The position numbers and the translations under genes were made by a program. 34,890 nt of DNA from Deltaproteobacteria bacterium (GTDB taxonomy: Bacteria; Desulfobacterota; Desulfuromonadia; Desulfuromonadales; BM103). This document shows, piece after piece, positions 1 through 8,046 of the stretch. How positions within the stretch are numbered: the stretch's first letter is position 1; each line of letters opens with the position of its first letter. A model generated the notes under the pieces. The model did not search any database. It saw nothing but the letters and a program-made list of their open reading frames with translations, and was not told the DNA's origin. The DNA is taken from contig JAJRRB010000081.1 in assembly GCA_024279915.1 (NCBI GenBank), forward strand, positions 1 through 34,890, in the 5' to 3' direction.

Positions 1-1
1 A

Positions 2-1303
2 GAACTCCCCCATCTCGGACAAACCGCACAGGCCGGTTATTATTTCCTTCTGCCGGTTGTCGTGCTGATGTGGTGTCTGACGGTGGAAAGGTTGTCTCCA
101 TCGCTGTCCGCTTTCTGGGCAACGGTGCTGATGATCGTTATTTTGCTGACTCAGCGGCCGCTGAAAGGTGTCTTCCGCAAAATGCAGGGAGAAGATTTTG
201 CATTCAAAACAGGTATTAATGACCTGATTCACGGCAGTGTTTCCGGTGCCCGCAATATGATCGGTATCGGTGTCGCAACGGCCGCTGCAGGTATTATCGT
301 CGGGACAGTGACTCTGACCGGTATCGGTCTGGTCATGACCGAGTTCGTCGAGTTCATTTCCGGTGGTAATCTGATGCTGATTCTGTTTTTTACGGCCATT
401 ATCAGTCTGATCCTCGGCATGGGTTTGCCGACTACAGCGAACTACATTGTTGTGTCAACCCTGATGGCTCCGGTTATTGTTAGCCTGGCGGCCCAGAATG
501 TCCTGATTGTTCCGCTGATTGCCGCTCACCTGTTTGTCTTCTATTTTGGTATCCTCGCTGATGATACGCCGCCGGTTGGGCTGGCGGCTTTTGCCGCCGC
601 CGGGATTTCCGGTGGTGATCCGATCAAGACGGGTATTCAGGGTTTTATCTACGATATTCGTACAGCGATTCTGCCCTTTATGTTTATCTTCAATACCCAG
701 TTGTTGATGATCGGTATCGATCATTGGTATCACTTGGTTCTGGTGGTTGCCGGGGCAGTCCTTGCGATGCTTGCTTTTGCGGCTGGTACGCAGGGCTATT
801 TCCTGGTTAAAAGCCGGATATGGGAGACTGCGGCCTTGATACTGGTTGCATTGATTCTGTTCCGGCCGGGCCTTGTCTGGGATGAATTTTACCCACCTCT
901 TCATGAAGAGTCTCCAGCTCAATTGGAGACCTGGGTTGGCGATATGGACCCCGGTGCTTCGCTCAGGATTAAGCTCAAGGGTGAAAAGTTGAGTGGCAAA
1001 CCATTTACCAAGACCATCATGTTGACGATGGGCGATGAAGCAACTGGTGCCGAGAAGTTGGCCGGTGCCGGTTTTGAAATCCGCGATGAAGAAGGCCGGA
1101 TCTTCATCGACAATGTTATGTTCTCCAGTCCTGCGGAAAAGGCCGGGATTGATTTCGATCAGGAAATCCTGAATCTCCAGATCCCAACCCACCGGCTGCC
1201 GAAGGAGTTGATGTATTTCCCGGCCATGGCGCTCTATGCCCTGGTGTGGATAATTCAGAACCGCAGAAGAAAGCAACAACGACCTGCTGCTGTTGCCACA
1301 TGA
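2..1303 (+). CDS. TRAP transporter fused permease (DctQM/TAXI type), 5'-truncated by window edge
   Basis: This is the C-terminal part of a large membrane permease of a tripartite ATP-independent periplasmic transporter, the kind in which the small and large membrane subunits are fused and which works with a TAXI-type binding protein. The frame is open back to base 2, so the GTG at 62 is internal and the start lies outside the window. Many hydrophobic helices are visible, together with DctM-like conserved stretches such as GMGLPTTANYI and FGILADDTPPVGLAAFAAAGI. The last ~150 residues are more polar and end in one more helix; they resemble the DUF3394 tail known from fused TRAP permeases. The substrate cannot be read from this part. 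A hairpin at 1330-1360 follows the stop codon. Confidence 0.9.
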   Translation, partial: ELPHLGQTAQAGYYFLLPVVVLMWCLTVERLSPSLSAFWATVLMIVILLTQRPLKGVFRKMQGEDFAFKTGINDLIHGSVSGARNMIGIGVATAAAGIIVGTVTLTGIGLVMTEFVEFISGGNLMLILFFTAIISLILGMGLPTTANYIVVSTLMAPVIVSLAAQNVLIVPLIAAHLFVFYFGILADDTPPVGLAAFAAAGISGGDPIKTGIQGFIYDIRTAILPFMFIFNTQLLMIGIDHWYHLVLVVAGAVLAMLAFAAGTQGYFLVKSRIWETAALILVALILFRPGLVWDEFYPPLHEESPAQLETWVGDMDPGASLRIKLKGEKLSGKPFTKTIMLTMGDEATGAEKLAGAGFEIRDEEGRIFIDNVMFSSPAEKAGIDFDQEILNLQIPTHRLPKELMYFPAMALYALVWIIQNRRRKQQRPAAVAT

Positions 1304-1329
1304 TCAGTTTAATCGGTGAAAGACAACCT

Positions 1330-1360
1330 GCGCATCTTAAGTGGTATGCTTAAGATGTGC
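1330..1360 (+). terminator. hairpin after TRAP permease
   Basis: A 12-bp stem (1330-1341 paired with 1349-1360, one non-Watson-Crick position) with a 7-base loop lies 26 bases after the TRAP permease stop. There is no clear U-tract, so it may be a weak terminator or an mRNA 3'-end stabiliser. Confidence 0.45.
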
Positions 1361-1401
1361 AGGCGAGTGACTTAACGGGTTGGTGGAGAACGGAAGTAGC
1401 T

Positions 1402-1890
1402 ATGAGTATCAAACTTGAAAAAATTCTCGTTGCCGAAGATTTAAGTAAAGCATATTCGCACGTTGTTCGTTACGCTTTCGAGTTAGCATGTAAATTTCAT
1501 GCACAGGTCTATGTGCTGCATGTCATGCCGACGGTCGATCCTTCTGTCTTGAATATGGTTGCCCTGACCATGGGCGCAGATAAATTGGCAAAGTTCAATG
1601 CGCTAAACGAGGCAGAGCTGGCCGAGAAAACGCGTGAGCAGTTACACAGCATGATTGCAAAAGAAGCGGAACTAATGTCGGAGGAAGTCCTGCATCCTCC
1701 GAAAGTTGAAGTGCATCATGGTGATGCGGCACCGATGATACTCAGCGTTGCTGATCGTCTGGATGTCGATATGATCATTCTCGGCAGCCATAGCAAGGGT
1801 CGACTGCATTACGCCTTTTTAGGGAGTGTCTCTGAAAAGATTTTGCGCAAAACTCATCGGACTGTTGTGATTGTGCCTCCTGAAAAGTAG
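1402..1890 (+). CDS. universal stress protein, UspA family
   Basis: A 162-residue single-domain Usp protein with an N-terminal KILVAEDLS strand and a C-terminal VVIVPPEK strand, both typical of the family. UspA proteins are cytoplasmic nucleotide-binding or stress-response proteins and are often placed beside transporters. The ATP-binding loop normally reads G-2x-G-9x-G(S/T). Here it reads GSHSKGRLHYAFLGS, with serine in place of the second glycine, so ATP binding could be weakened. The start at ATG 1402 is preferred over the upstream start at 1357 because MSIKLEKILVAED begins exactly at the family's first strand and because the upstream extension lies on a hairpin arm. Regulation is not visible. 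Confidence 0.9.
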   Translation: MSIKLEKILVAEDLSKAYSHVVRYAFELACKFHAQVYVLHVMPTVDPSVLNMVALTMGADKLAKFNALNEAELAEKTREQLHSMIAKEAELMSEEVLHPPKVEVHHGDAAPMILSVADRLDVDMIILGSHSKGRLHYAFLGSVSEKILRKTHRTVVIVPPEK

Positions 1891-1910
1891 TTTGTAAAAG
1901 ATATAATGTG

Positions 1911-1948
1911 AGAAAATCGTCCTCAGTTGGCAATGGGGGCGTTTTCTT
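1911..1948 (+). terminator. probable terminator of the usp gene
   Basis: AGAAAA/TTTTCT arms with an inner CG and CC/GG stem (one bulged T) lie 20 bases after the usp stop, and the descending arm ends in a T-rich stretch. The structure is imperfect, hence moderate confidence. Confidence 0.5.
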
Positions 1949-2045
1949 ATATCCTGATTGCCATTGATCCATTGGCGCTGATCAAAGAAGGTTTCGTTTG
2001 ATGACTTATGACAGCTGGCTGCTCTTCACTTCAATTGCACTTAAG

Positions 2046-2089
2046 GAAAGGGGTCTGCCATCTACGAAATTCGATGGTAGACCCCTTTC
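2046..2089. terminator. 17-bp inverted repeat between convergent genes, probable bidirectional terminator
   Basis: The arms 2046-2062 (starting GAAAGGGGTCTGCC) and 2073-2089 pair over all 17 positions with one G-T wobble around a 10-base loop. The repeat sits between the convergent usp and homoserine-dehydrogenase-like genes, the usual place for a shared terminator. It lacks a strong U-tract on either side, and its GGGGTCT core also resembles the REP-like repeats elsewhere in the window. Confidence 0.6.
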
Positions 2090-2116
2090 TTACTCTCATT
2101 CAAGACAGCCCTGTCT

Positions 2117-3157
2117 TTACTTAGAGACAAACGCGTTAATCAAATCTTTCAGCATGGCGGCGGCAGCTCCCACAGGTGAGCTCTTGCCACCCATAACCGT
2201 GATTCCCCCCATAGTGTCCGTATCATAACTGATTGCTTTTTCCGAACCATTGACTGATGCAAGAGGGTGTGTTTTATCCAGAGCTTTGGGACTAACGCTC
2301 AACTTGAAAGAATCACCTTCGACTTTCACTTCACTGATAAGTTTGATTATCTTATCGCTCTTCCTGGCTTCTTCGATGTCTTCAGGAGTAACCTCTGTGA
2401 TTCCCTGAACAGAAACATCACTGAGACTTAAAGTTTGTCCAAATACCCGGTTGGCGATCAATAGTGTTTTGTTTGCGCTGTCTTTTCCTTCAACGTCATA
2501 ACTGGGGTCTGTTTCTGCAATACCTAATTTTTGTGCTTCTTTTAGAGCTACATCATAGGCTGTACCGTTCACATACATCTGAGTAAGTATGTAATTGGTT
2601 GTTCCATTTAAAATACCTTCAGCTGAAAGTACACGGGTCCCTGCAAGACATATCAACCCAACATCAAGAGTGGGAAGCGCTGCAGCAGTAGCCGCACTGA
2701 TGTGAAGGCCAACGCCTTTGGCTTTAGCCCTTTTAAACAGCTCTTCATAGAACAATACAAAGGGCCCCTTGTTGGCACTTACGATATCCATACTCTGTTC
2801 GATGGCACCGAAGACATGGGTTTTGGCAACGCCGCCGTCTTTGAGGTCCGTAGGAGTGGCTTCAACAATGACATCTGCATTTCCCTGGGCAATGATTTCC
2901 GCGCCGGTGAGGCCCTCTTTACCGAAGGTCGGAAAATTCTGTACTTCATTTCCATCTTTTAAATACGTCACCAATTCAGCAACGGGCAGTCCCTCATCGG
3001 AATTAGTCAAAGCCGCTCCCTTCAAGTCTGCCGCACCCATAACAATCAGCTGCAGATCATACTTTGCCACGAGCTCTTCACCACGATCTGCCAGCAACTG
3101 AAGAAATTCTTTACCTACACCTCCACATCCACAGAGGATAATTTTCACTGTTTTCAT
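2117..3157 (-). CDS. homoserine dehydrogenase-like NAD(P)-dependent oxidoreductase
   Basis: A 346-residue protein with an N-terminal Rossmann fold (GCGGVGKEF at residues 10-18) and a homoserine-dehydrogenase catalytic domain. The family signature GILNGTTNY is at 181-189, SANKGP at 127-132, and the catalytic-lysine segment DVEGKDSANK at 221-230. There is no C-terminal ACT domain. The loop that in true homoserine dehydrogenases reads roughly GGGIP is replaced by TAAALP (157-162), so the substrate may not be homoserine. The start codon overlaps the stop of the upstream ThDP enzyme in a TAATG junction, with AAGGAAA as ribosome site, so the two are translationally coupled. I infer that it reduces or oxidises an aldehyde made by its partner. 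No threonine-pathway gene is nearby. Confidence 0.8.
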   Translation of the reverse strand: MKTVKIILCGCGGVGKEFLQLLADRGEELVAKYDLQLIVMGAADLKGAALTNSDEGLPVAELVTYLKDGNEVQNFPTFGKEGLTGAEIIAQGNADVIVEATPTDLKDGGVAKTHVFGAIEQSMDIVSANKGPFVLFYEELFKRAKAKGVGLHISAATAAALPTLDVGLICLAGTRVLSAEGILNGTTNYILTQMYVNGTAYDVALKEAQKLGIAETDPSYDVEGKDSANKTLLIANRVFGQTLSLSDVSVQGITEVTPEDIEEARKSDKIIKLISEVKVEGDSFKLSVSPKALDKTHPLASVNGSEKAISYDTDTMGGITVMGGKSSPVGAAAAMLKDLINAFVSK

Positions 3158-4779
3158 TATTTATTTCCTTTTAAAACGAGATTGTCATAATCCTTGGTAT
3201 CTACTAACGCTTCAATAATGATAGGTCCGTCAGCTGAAAATGCCGTTTTTAATGCCTGGCTGTACTGTTCTTTATCCTTTACGGTAAGAACGGGTACACC
3301 AAATAGAGAACCCGGTTCGCCATGTTTCTCTGTGGATTCACTCAACTCTACGCCGTATTCATCGTGTTTTTTATTTTCCTGTTTAATTCGAATGAGGGAA
3401 AGACTGGCGTCTATCATCACCACAAAAACCACGTGGAGGTTGTTGCGCAGTGCCGTAGCCATCTCTCCTGCCATCATGTAATAACCACCGTCACCGACCA
3501 CACAACAAACCTGTCTTTCCGGAACGCTGAGTTTAGCGGCGATAGCAGTTGGAATTGCAAATCCCATAGAGGAACAGCCGTTGGACATCAACTGACACTC
3601 TGGGGTACCGGTTTTCCAGTGCTGACCGATAAGGTGTAAATGGGCACCCACATCACAGGTCATAATACCGTCTTGGGGAAGGATTTCTCTCAAACCATTC
3701 AGAACTGTTACCGCACCAAAATGGCCGTGTTCAGCAGTCAATTCGGAAAACATTTTCACTTTCCGCTGAACAAGCTCTTCCAAATTCCATTCTGTTTTAC
3801 CTTCTGTTTTGGCAATCAATCGTTTGATTGAAGAGTTTAATTCTCCAACTACATCACAAGCCAGTGTATGGCTTTGCAGATCCAGATCAGCTGGAGTCGT
3901 GTCTATATGCACTACCGGTACATTGGGTATCCAATCTTCATAATTGAGTTCCACCGGATCAAAACCGATTCCGACGATGAGATCGGCCTGCTGATGGGTA
4001 ACCCCGACCTGAGGCCCCAAGGCGTGATTTAAAACTCCTGCATAACAAGTATGGTCTTCGGGTAACATCCCTTTGGCCATGGGAGTCAGGACCACGGGTA
4101 TATTAATTTTTTTCACAAATTCAATGACCAGATCACGAACACCGGATCTCACAGCGGTAATGCCCAGTGCTACCACAGGTTTTTTAGCTTTGGACAATAT
4201 AGCGGCCGCCTTATCGAGAACTGAATCATCAACCTCTGGAATTTTTGAGATGTTTAAAGTCCTTTCCGGCTCGTCAGGATTTTCCAGCAATCCAATTCCG
4301 CTGGGTAATCCCACATGAACCGGTCCCGGAACTTCTGAAGTCGCAATCTCAAAAGCTTTGTACAGAATCTCTTTTACCTTTCCCTGTTTAAGACGGGTGG
4401 TCCATTTGGTGATGGGTTTGAAAAGAGTTTGATGATCGATATTCATCTGTGCAATACGGGGCCGCATTGCATCATTCATTTCATCGGTGAAGGCTATCAT
4501 CGGAGCACGATCCAGGTAACCGCCGCTTACACCCGTGGTTAGGTTACAGGCTCCAGGCCCAAAAGTTCCAAAACATGCCGCTGGCTGACCGGTTAGCCGC
4601 CAGCACACATCTGCCATAAATCCCGCACTTCCTTCATTGGAGACCAGAACAAATTCTATATCCTCCGTTTCCTGTATCACTGTTAAAAAATCCACCCAGT
4701 TTCCACTGGGAACTCCAAAAATATATTTAACGCCTAGATCCTTTAAAGACTGAACCATTACCTGTGCAACTGTAGCCAT
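3157..4779 (-). CDS. ThDP-dependent acetolactate synthase-like enzyme
   Basis: A 540-residue protein with the three-domain layout of the acetolactate synthase/2-oxoacid decarboxylase family. The N-terminal PYR domain carries the glutamate that activates ThDP (E49 in SNEGSAGF) and the segment FGPGACNLTTG. A central domain covers about 185-325. The C-terminal PP domain has the ThDP/Mg motif beginning GDGG at 429 and ending near D457, where most relatives carry asparagine. The start ATG at 4779 is preceded by AAGGAGAA. It is the first gene of a two-gene operon with the homoserine-dehydrogenase-like protein and has no visible regulatory (small) subunit, so it is unlikely to be the biosynthetic acetolactate synthase. 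A 2-oxoacid decarboxylase, or a carboligase yielding an aldehyde or ketone for the partner, is possible. The substrate is unknown. Confidence 0.8.
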   Translation of the reverse strand: MATVAQVMVQSLKDLGVKYIFGVPSGNWVDFLTVIQETEDIEFVLVSNEGSAGFMADVCWRLTGQPAACFGTFGPGACNLTTGVSGGYLDRAPMIAFTDEMNDAMRPRIAQMNIDHQTLFKPITKWTTRLKQGKVKEILYKAFEIATSEVPGPVHVGLPSGIGLLENPDEPERTLNISKIPEVDDSVLDKAAAILSKAKKPVVALGITAVRSGVRDLVIEFVKKINIPVVLTPMAKGMLPEDHTCYAGVLNHALGPQVGVTHQQADLIVGIGFDPVELNYEDWIPNVPVVHIDTTPADLDLQSHTLACDVVGELNSSIKRLIAKTEGKTEWNLEELVQRKVKMFSELTAEHGHFGAVTVLNGLREILPQDGIMTCDVGAHLHLIGQHWKTGTPECQLMSNGCSSMGFAIPTAIAAKLSVPERQVCCVVGDGGYYMMAGEMATALRNNLHVVFVVMIDASLSLIRIKQENKKHDEYGVELSESTEKHGEPGSLFGVPVLTVKDKEQYSQALKTAFSADGPIIIEALVDTKDYDNLVLKGNK

Positions 4780-5614
4780 GCATTTCTCCTTGAAACTGAT
4801 GAAAAAATCTAAAAGTACTTAAAAGTAAAAAGAAAATTACTGGTGAGGAATAATATCATCTCCAAGGAGCACCTTGGTTTTACTTCTCCTCTACTAATGC
4901 GTCAGTTATTTATTTTTCAGTTTTGATTAGATCCAGCATCTCCTTCACCACTCACTTGGTATCTTAGCGAGACGCAAGGAATGCACCGAAAAATCGCGTA
5001 AAAAAATAGCATGGCCCGAACATAAACAAAAACTTTTAATTTTTATCCTGAGCGAAAGAATCAAGGACACCCAACTTTGAGTGTTCCAGATTCAGCTCAA
5101 AACGAGGACAACTATTTGTAGCCATAGGATTTAGCACTCAACACTTGGTGCTGCTGGTCAAGACCGACAAATTGCTAGTTGCCCAGAGCAATCAAAATCG
5201 CCTTGTACCGGCCTTGGGAAAAATGTCTTGGTCTGCCTTTTGTATGGCAAGTGCAACTAAAATAGAGGTATTGCGTAATGTGCGAGAGAAGGACATTGCC
5301 GCCCAGCATTGAAAATTGGGCACCCTGTGGCAGAAAAGATACTGTTCCCATACCTAATTGATTTAATAAAACGTCGATGCCACTATCGGCTACTGTTCAT
5401 TCCCGCAATCGCTGTCAGCATATCTGCCGGTTTCTGTTGTTAAACAACAGTGTCCCATAACTCCCGCTTCCCCTGTTGCCCCCACCTGTTAGCCGATATT
5501 ACGCTTTGTTTGATAAGCAGTTCCAAGCCAACTTGGCACAGGGGGTGCACAAATATCGCTCCAACAACAAGGTGCCAACCTGTGCACCGGAACCACTAAA
5601 GGAGCAACGATTCG
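4780..5614. other. 835-bp gene-poor stretch
   Basis: No credible gene was found. The part next to 4779 should hold the promoter and ribosome site of the minus-strand ThDP operon, but no clear sigma70 boxes stand out. A REP-like palindrome lies at 5065-5087, and a related half-site (AAAATTGGGCACCC) near 5310. The open frame starting at 5476 has no family resemblance and overlaps the next gene. The rest is AT-rich and looks like decayed sequence. Confidence 0.6.
5065..5087. repeat. REP-like palindrome, GGACACCCAA...GTGTTCC
   Basis: A short imperfect palindrome closely matching the ones at 6293-6316 and 20552-20573. It lies alone in a gene-poor region. Confidence 0.55.
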
Positions 5615-6157
5615 ATGATCAACCGATTGAAATTATGGATGGGCCGCCTGCTGGCACTGGTCTTCCTCTCCCTTTCCCTGTTTCTGATCGTCCTGGCCGG
5701 AGTCCAGCTTGTGTCGGGTTTCAACGAAGGACTGGAAATAATCAGTATCCTTATCAAGTCGATCAATACCAGCATCATCGCCCTGGCCATCTTCGAGCTG
5801 GGACTCAGCATCGGCAAGGAGTATGGTAAAAATGCTGAGGAGGAAGACCATACCTACCTGGTGATCCGCCGCACCATCGCCCGTTTCGTCGGCACTGTCT
5901 GCATCGCCCTGGTTCTTGAGGGGCTGATCATGATCATCAAGTACAGCCAGCTCGACCTGGCGGGCAACCTCTTCTACCCGGTCGGAATCCTGATCAGTGC
6001 GAGTGTGCTGTTGTCCGGCATGGGGGTGTTCCTGCAATTGACCCGTGCTGACTGCGAAAAACAGCATAACCAAGTGTTACCACCCCGGATGGTCCCTATA
6101 GCGGATGACATTCAGCGTGCTAAAGAGAGACGCCAGTCAGTTGGACGACGCATTTAG
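5615..6157 (+). CDS. small membrane protein with about four helices, function unknown
   Basis: A 180-residue protein. Hydrophobic segments occur at about residues 13-34, 42-65, 90-108 and 118-141, followed by a basic C-terminal tail (KERRQSVGRR), which suggests an inner-membrane protein with a cytoplasmic tail. A charged loop, GKEYGKNAEEEDHTY, lies between helices 2 and 3. The start ATG at 5615 has a good ribosome site, AAAGGAG, 10 bases upstream. The layout is reminiscent of PsiE-like four-helix proteins, but I do not recognise the family with certainty. It is a single-gene unit flanked by repeat-bearing gaps, and its neighbours give no hint of a job. Confidence 0.75.
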   Translation: MINRLKLWMGRLLALVFLSLSLFLIVLAGVQLVSGFNEGLEIISILIKSINTSIIALAIFELGLSIGKEYGKNAEEEDHTYLVIRRTIARFVGTVCIALVLEGLIMIIKYSQLDLAGNLFYPVGILISASVLLSGMGVFLQLTRADCEKQHNQVLPPRMVPIADDIQRAKERRQSVGRRI

Positions 6158-6243
6158 ATTGTTCCTCTGTATAAAATGATCAGAGTGCGACTTGTTGAAA
6201 GTTGTGGCGTTTCGACCGCCATGAGGGCCGACTTGGAGGGTTC

Positions 6244-6316
6244 GGGACACAACACCTATTCTAATGTCAGCAATAGTCGGGGACACTCAAAAGGGACACC
6301 CAATTTTGAGTGTCCC
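6244..6316. repeat. composite REP-like element (A motif plus palindrome B)
   Basis: The A motif (GGGACACAACACCTATTC, then TAATGTCAG) at 6244-6270 is followed by a near-perfect palindrome with GGGACAC/GTGTCCC arms at 6293-6316. The same order and similar spacing recur at 20505-20573, and the A motif alone recurs at 21851-21877. The element lies between the convergent membrane-protein gene and batD. Confidence 0.65.
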
Positions 6317-6348
6317 AATTTATGAAATAACGATGGATGTCAGAGGAG

Positions 6349-8046
6349 CTATTTCGGATAAAGCGGCGGCAACGTATCGACGCTCTTTTGCTTCGCCAAC
6401 TCACGCTCCACCTGTTCCACCACCCTCAACAACTCATCACCATCCCAAGACTCAACAGCACGGCTGTAAAGACTCCTACTGAAAGCCTCCAACTGCTGCT
6501 TCAGAGGTTCGCCACAGAGAACCGCCAACTCTTCCAGATTGCCAGGCCGCTGCTCCGGGAAAAGTGTCGCACCCCAGTTGAGCAGGGTGCTGCGCACCCG
6601 AGCCTGATCACCTGATCTAAGTGCTTGCTGCAATTCCCTATAAGATACTTTCCGATTGGGAGTTTCCACTGCCCCAACTTGATTGTTCTTATCCCTGCCA
6701 CGCGCAAACTTACCTTTGGCGATCAACAGCAGAGTCAGCAACCAACCGCTGCCAAGTGCCAGACTCAACCAAAACCAGAAACCGGACTCGGTCGTCTCTA
6801 CTGTCAGCGGCTCAACAGCTGGTGGCTTTGCTTCGACTTTCGGAGCACTCAACTGCTCGGCTGGTGGCGTTGATATAGCTACAGGTTGATCAGTCGCTGG
6901 CAGCACCTCAAGTTCGATAGCCGGCAAAACTGCCTGCCGCCAACGCTCGGCACGCAGATCCCACCAGTCAACCTTGATTTCCGGTAAACGAAGAGTTCCC
7001 GGTTGGGTTGGCACCAGCGCCAACTTCTGTTGCAGGATGCCGAGCATGCCGTTTTCGTTGAATTGGTCCTCCCGGTTTGGCTGATTGGGATAGCTCCTGA
7101 CGCCTTCGGGAACATCGACAGTGATCGGTGGCAGCTGAGCGGAAGGCAGGCCACTGGCGCGTAAGGTGATGGTGCGTGTTGCCGGTTCGCCGACGGTCAA
7201 CTGCGGTGGTTGCTGCCAATCGTCTTCCAGGCCGAGGGCGCTCGCCGGCAGTCAGTTGCGACCCTTGGCATCTGTCGCTGGCAGCACCTCAATCTTAATT
7301 TCCTGGGAGTGCCTGCGTAGCTGTCTGGCCCGCTGGTTGAAGGGGTCAAAGCCGCGACGACCTCCCTCGGCAACCTGAGCGCCAAAACGGATCTCCGGAA
7401 TCGTCAAGCGTCCGCTCTGCTGCGGGAAGATGGCGTAGCTCCGTTCGATCACCCGGTAACGCAGCCCGTTGCGCTCGGTCTCGTAGTTGCGATCCTCGCC
7501 GAGTTTCTGTACCACCGCTTCGACTCCGGATGGTTCAGGTTCGCTGAGGCTGGCCTGCAGAAAGTTAAGACGAGTCAGGATACGCACCTTGTAGAGGAGT
7601 TGCGACTGGACCCAGAGCTTGTCCGGTACGGCGCTGACTTCGAGGAACAGGTCGCTCTCTCCGGCTGCGCCGTTACTGCTCTGACCGTCTGGTAGAACGT
7701 CAATAATGACGGGTTTGCTGCAATCATCTCCAACACAGATTGCCGGAATCGTTTTGCGCCCGGCACTGCGCGCCAACAGGGAAAGGCTCCAGGTGGTCGT
7801 GCGGCTGATGTCGGTATTGACGATCTGGACTTGAGAAGACTGGGAACGACCGAGCAGCTCGAAATCTTTGTCCAGCACGCTCAGGTCCGGATCACCGTCA
7901 AGGCTGCCGCTCGCTCGCAACTCCAGAGTGAAGCTTTCCTCAAGGCCAACCCGGGTTCGATCCGGGACCGCTTCGAGTTGCGCGGCCAGGCTCACCACAG
8001 GGCTCAGTACCAGGGCTAGAATCAGAAGTGAGTTAAAGAGTCGCAT
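6349..8046 (-). pseudogene. batD: batD (aerotolerance-type oxygen-tolerance protein) interrupted by an in-frame UGA
   Basis: The intact product would be about 565 residues: a signal peptide (RLFNSLLILALVLSPVVSLAA), tandem beta-rich BatD domains, a transmembrane helix near the C-terminal third (FWFWLSLALGSGWLLTLLLIA) and a cytoplasmic tail. Reading is in one frame throughout except for a TGA at 7254-7252. The flanking residues read GRN-stop-LPASALGLEDDW and then PPQLTVGEP. BatD proteins usually have a tryptophan just before LPA, so a TGG to TGA change is the simplest explanation. No frameshift is needed. The start is taken at ATG 8046, which forms a TAATG overlap with the batB-batC stop; another ATG lies at 8052. 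BatD is thought to be part of a MoxR-Bat envelope-stress complex. Without readthrough only the N-terminal half would be made. Confidence 0.85.
7252..7254 (-). other. in-frame UGA inside batD in place of a conserved Trp
   Basis: The + strand TCA at 7252-7254 is a TGA on the coding strand. The frame is identical on both sides (the distance from 8052 to 7200 is a multiple of three), and both halves are clearly BatD-like. Confidence 0.85.

Noticed and set aside
455-1279. Long minus-strand open frame opposite the TRAP permease
   Set aside because: Its composition is that of an antisense shadow of a membrane-protein gene; no motif or ribosome site.
4780-5000. T-box or amino-acid attenuator before the ThDP/dehydrogenase operon
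   Set aside because: A small stem (CCAAGGAGCACCTTGG) is present, but there is no T-box sequence or terminator/antiterminator pair.
5476-5829. 117-residue open frame on the + strand
   Set aside because: It has no family likeness, no ribosome site, and overlaps the membrane-protein gene in another frame.
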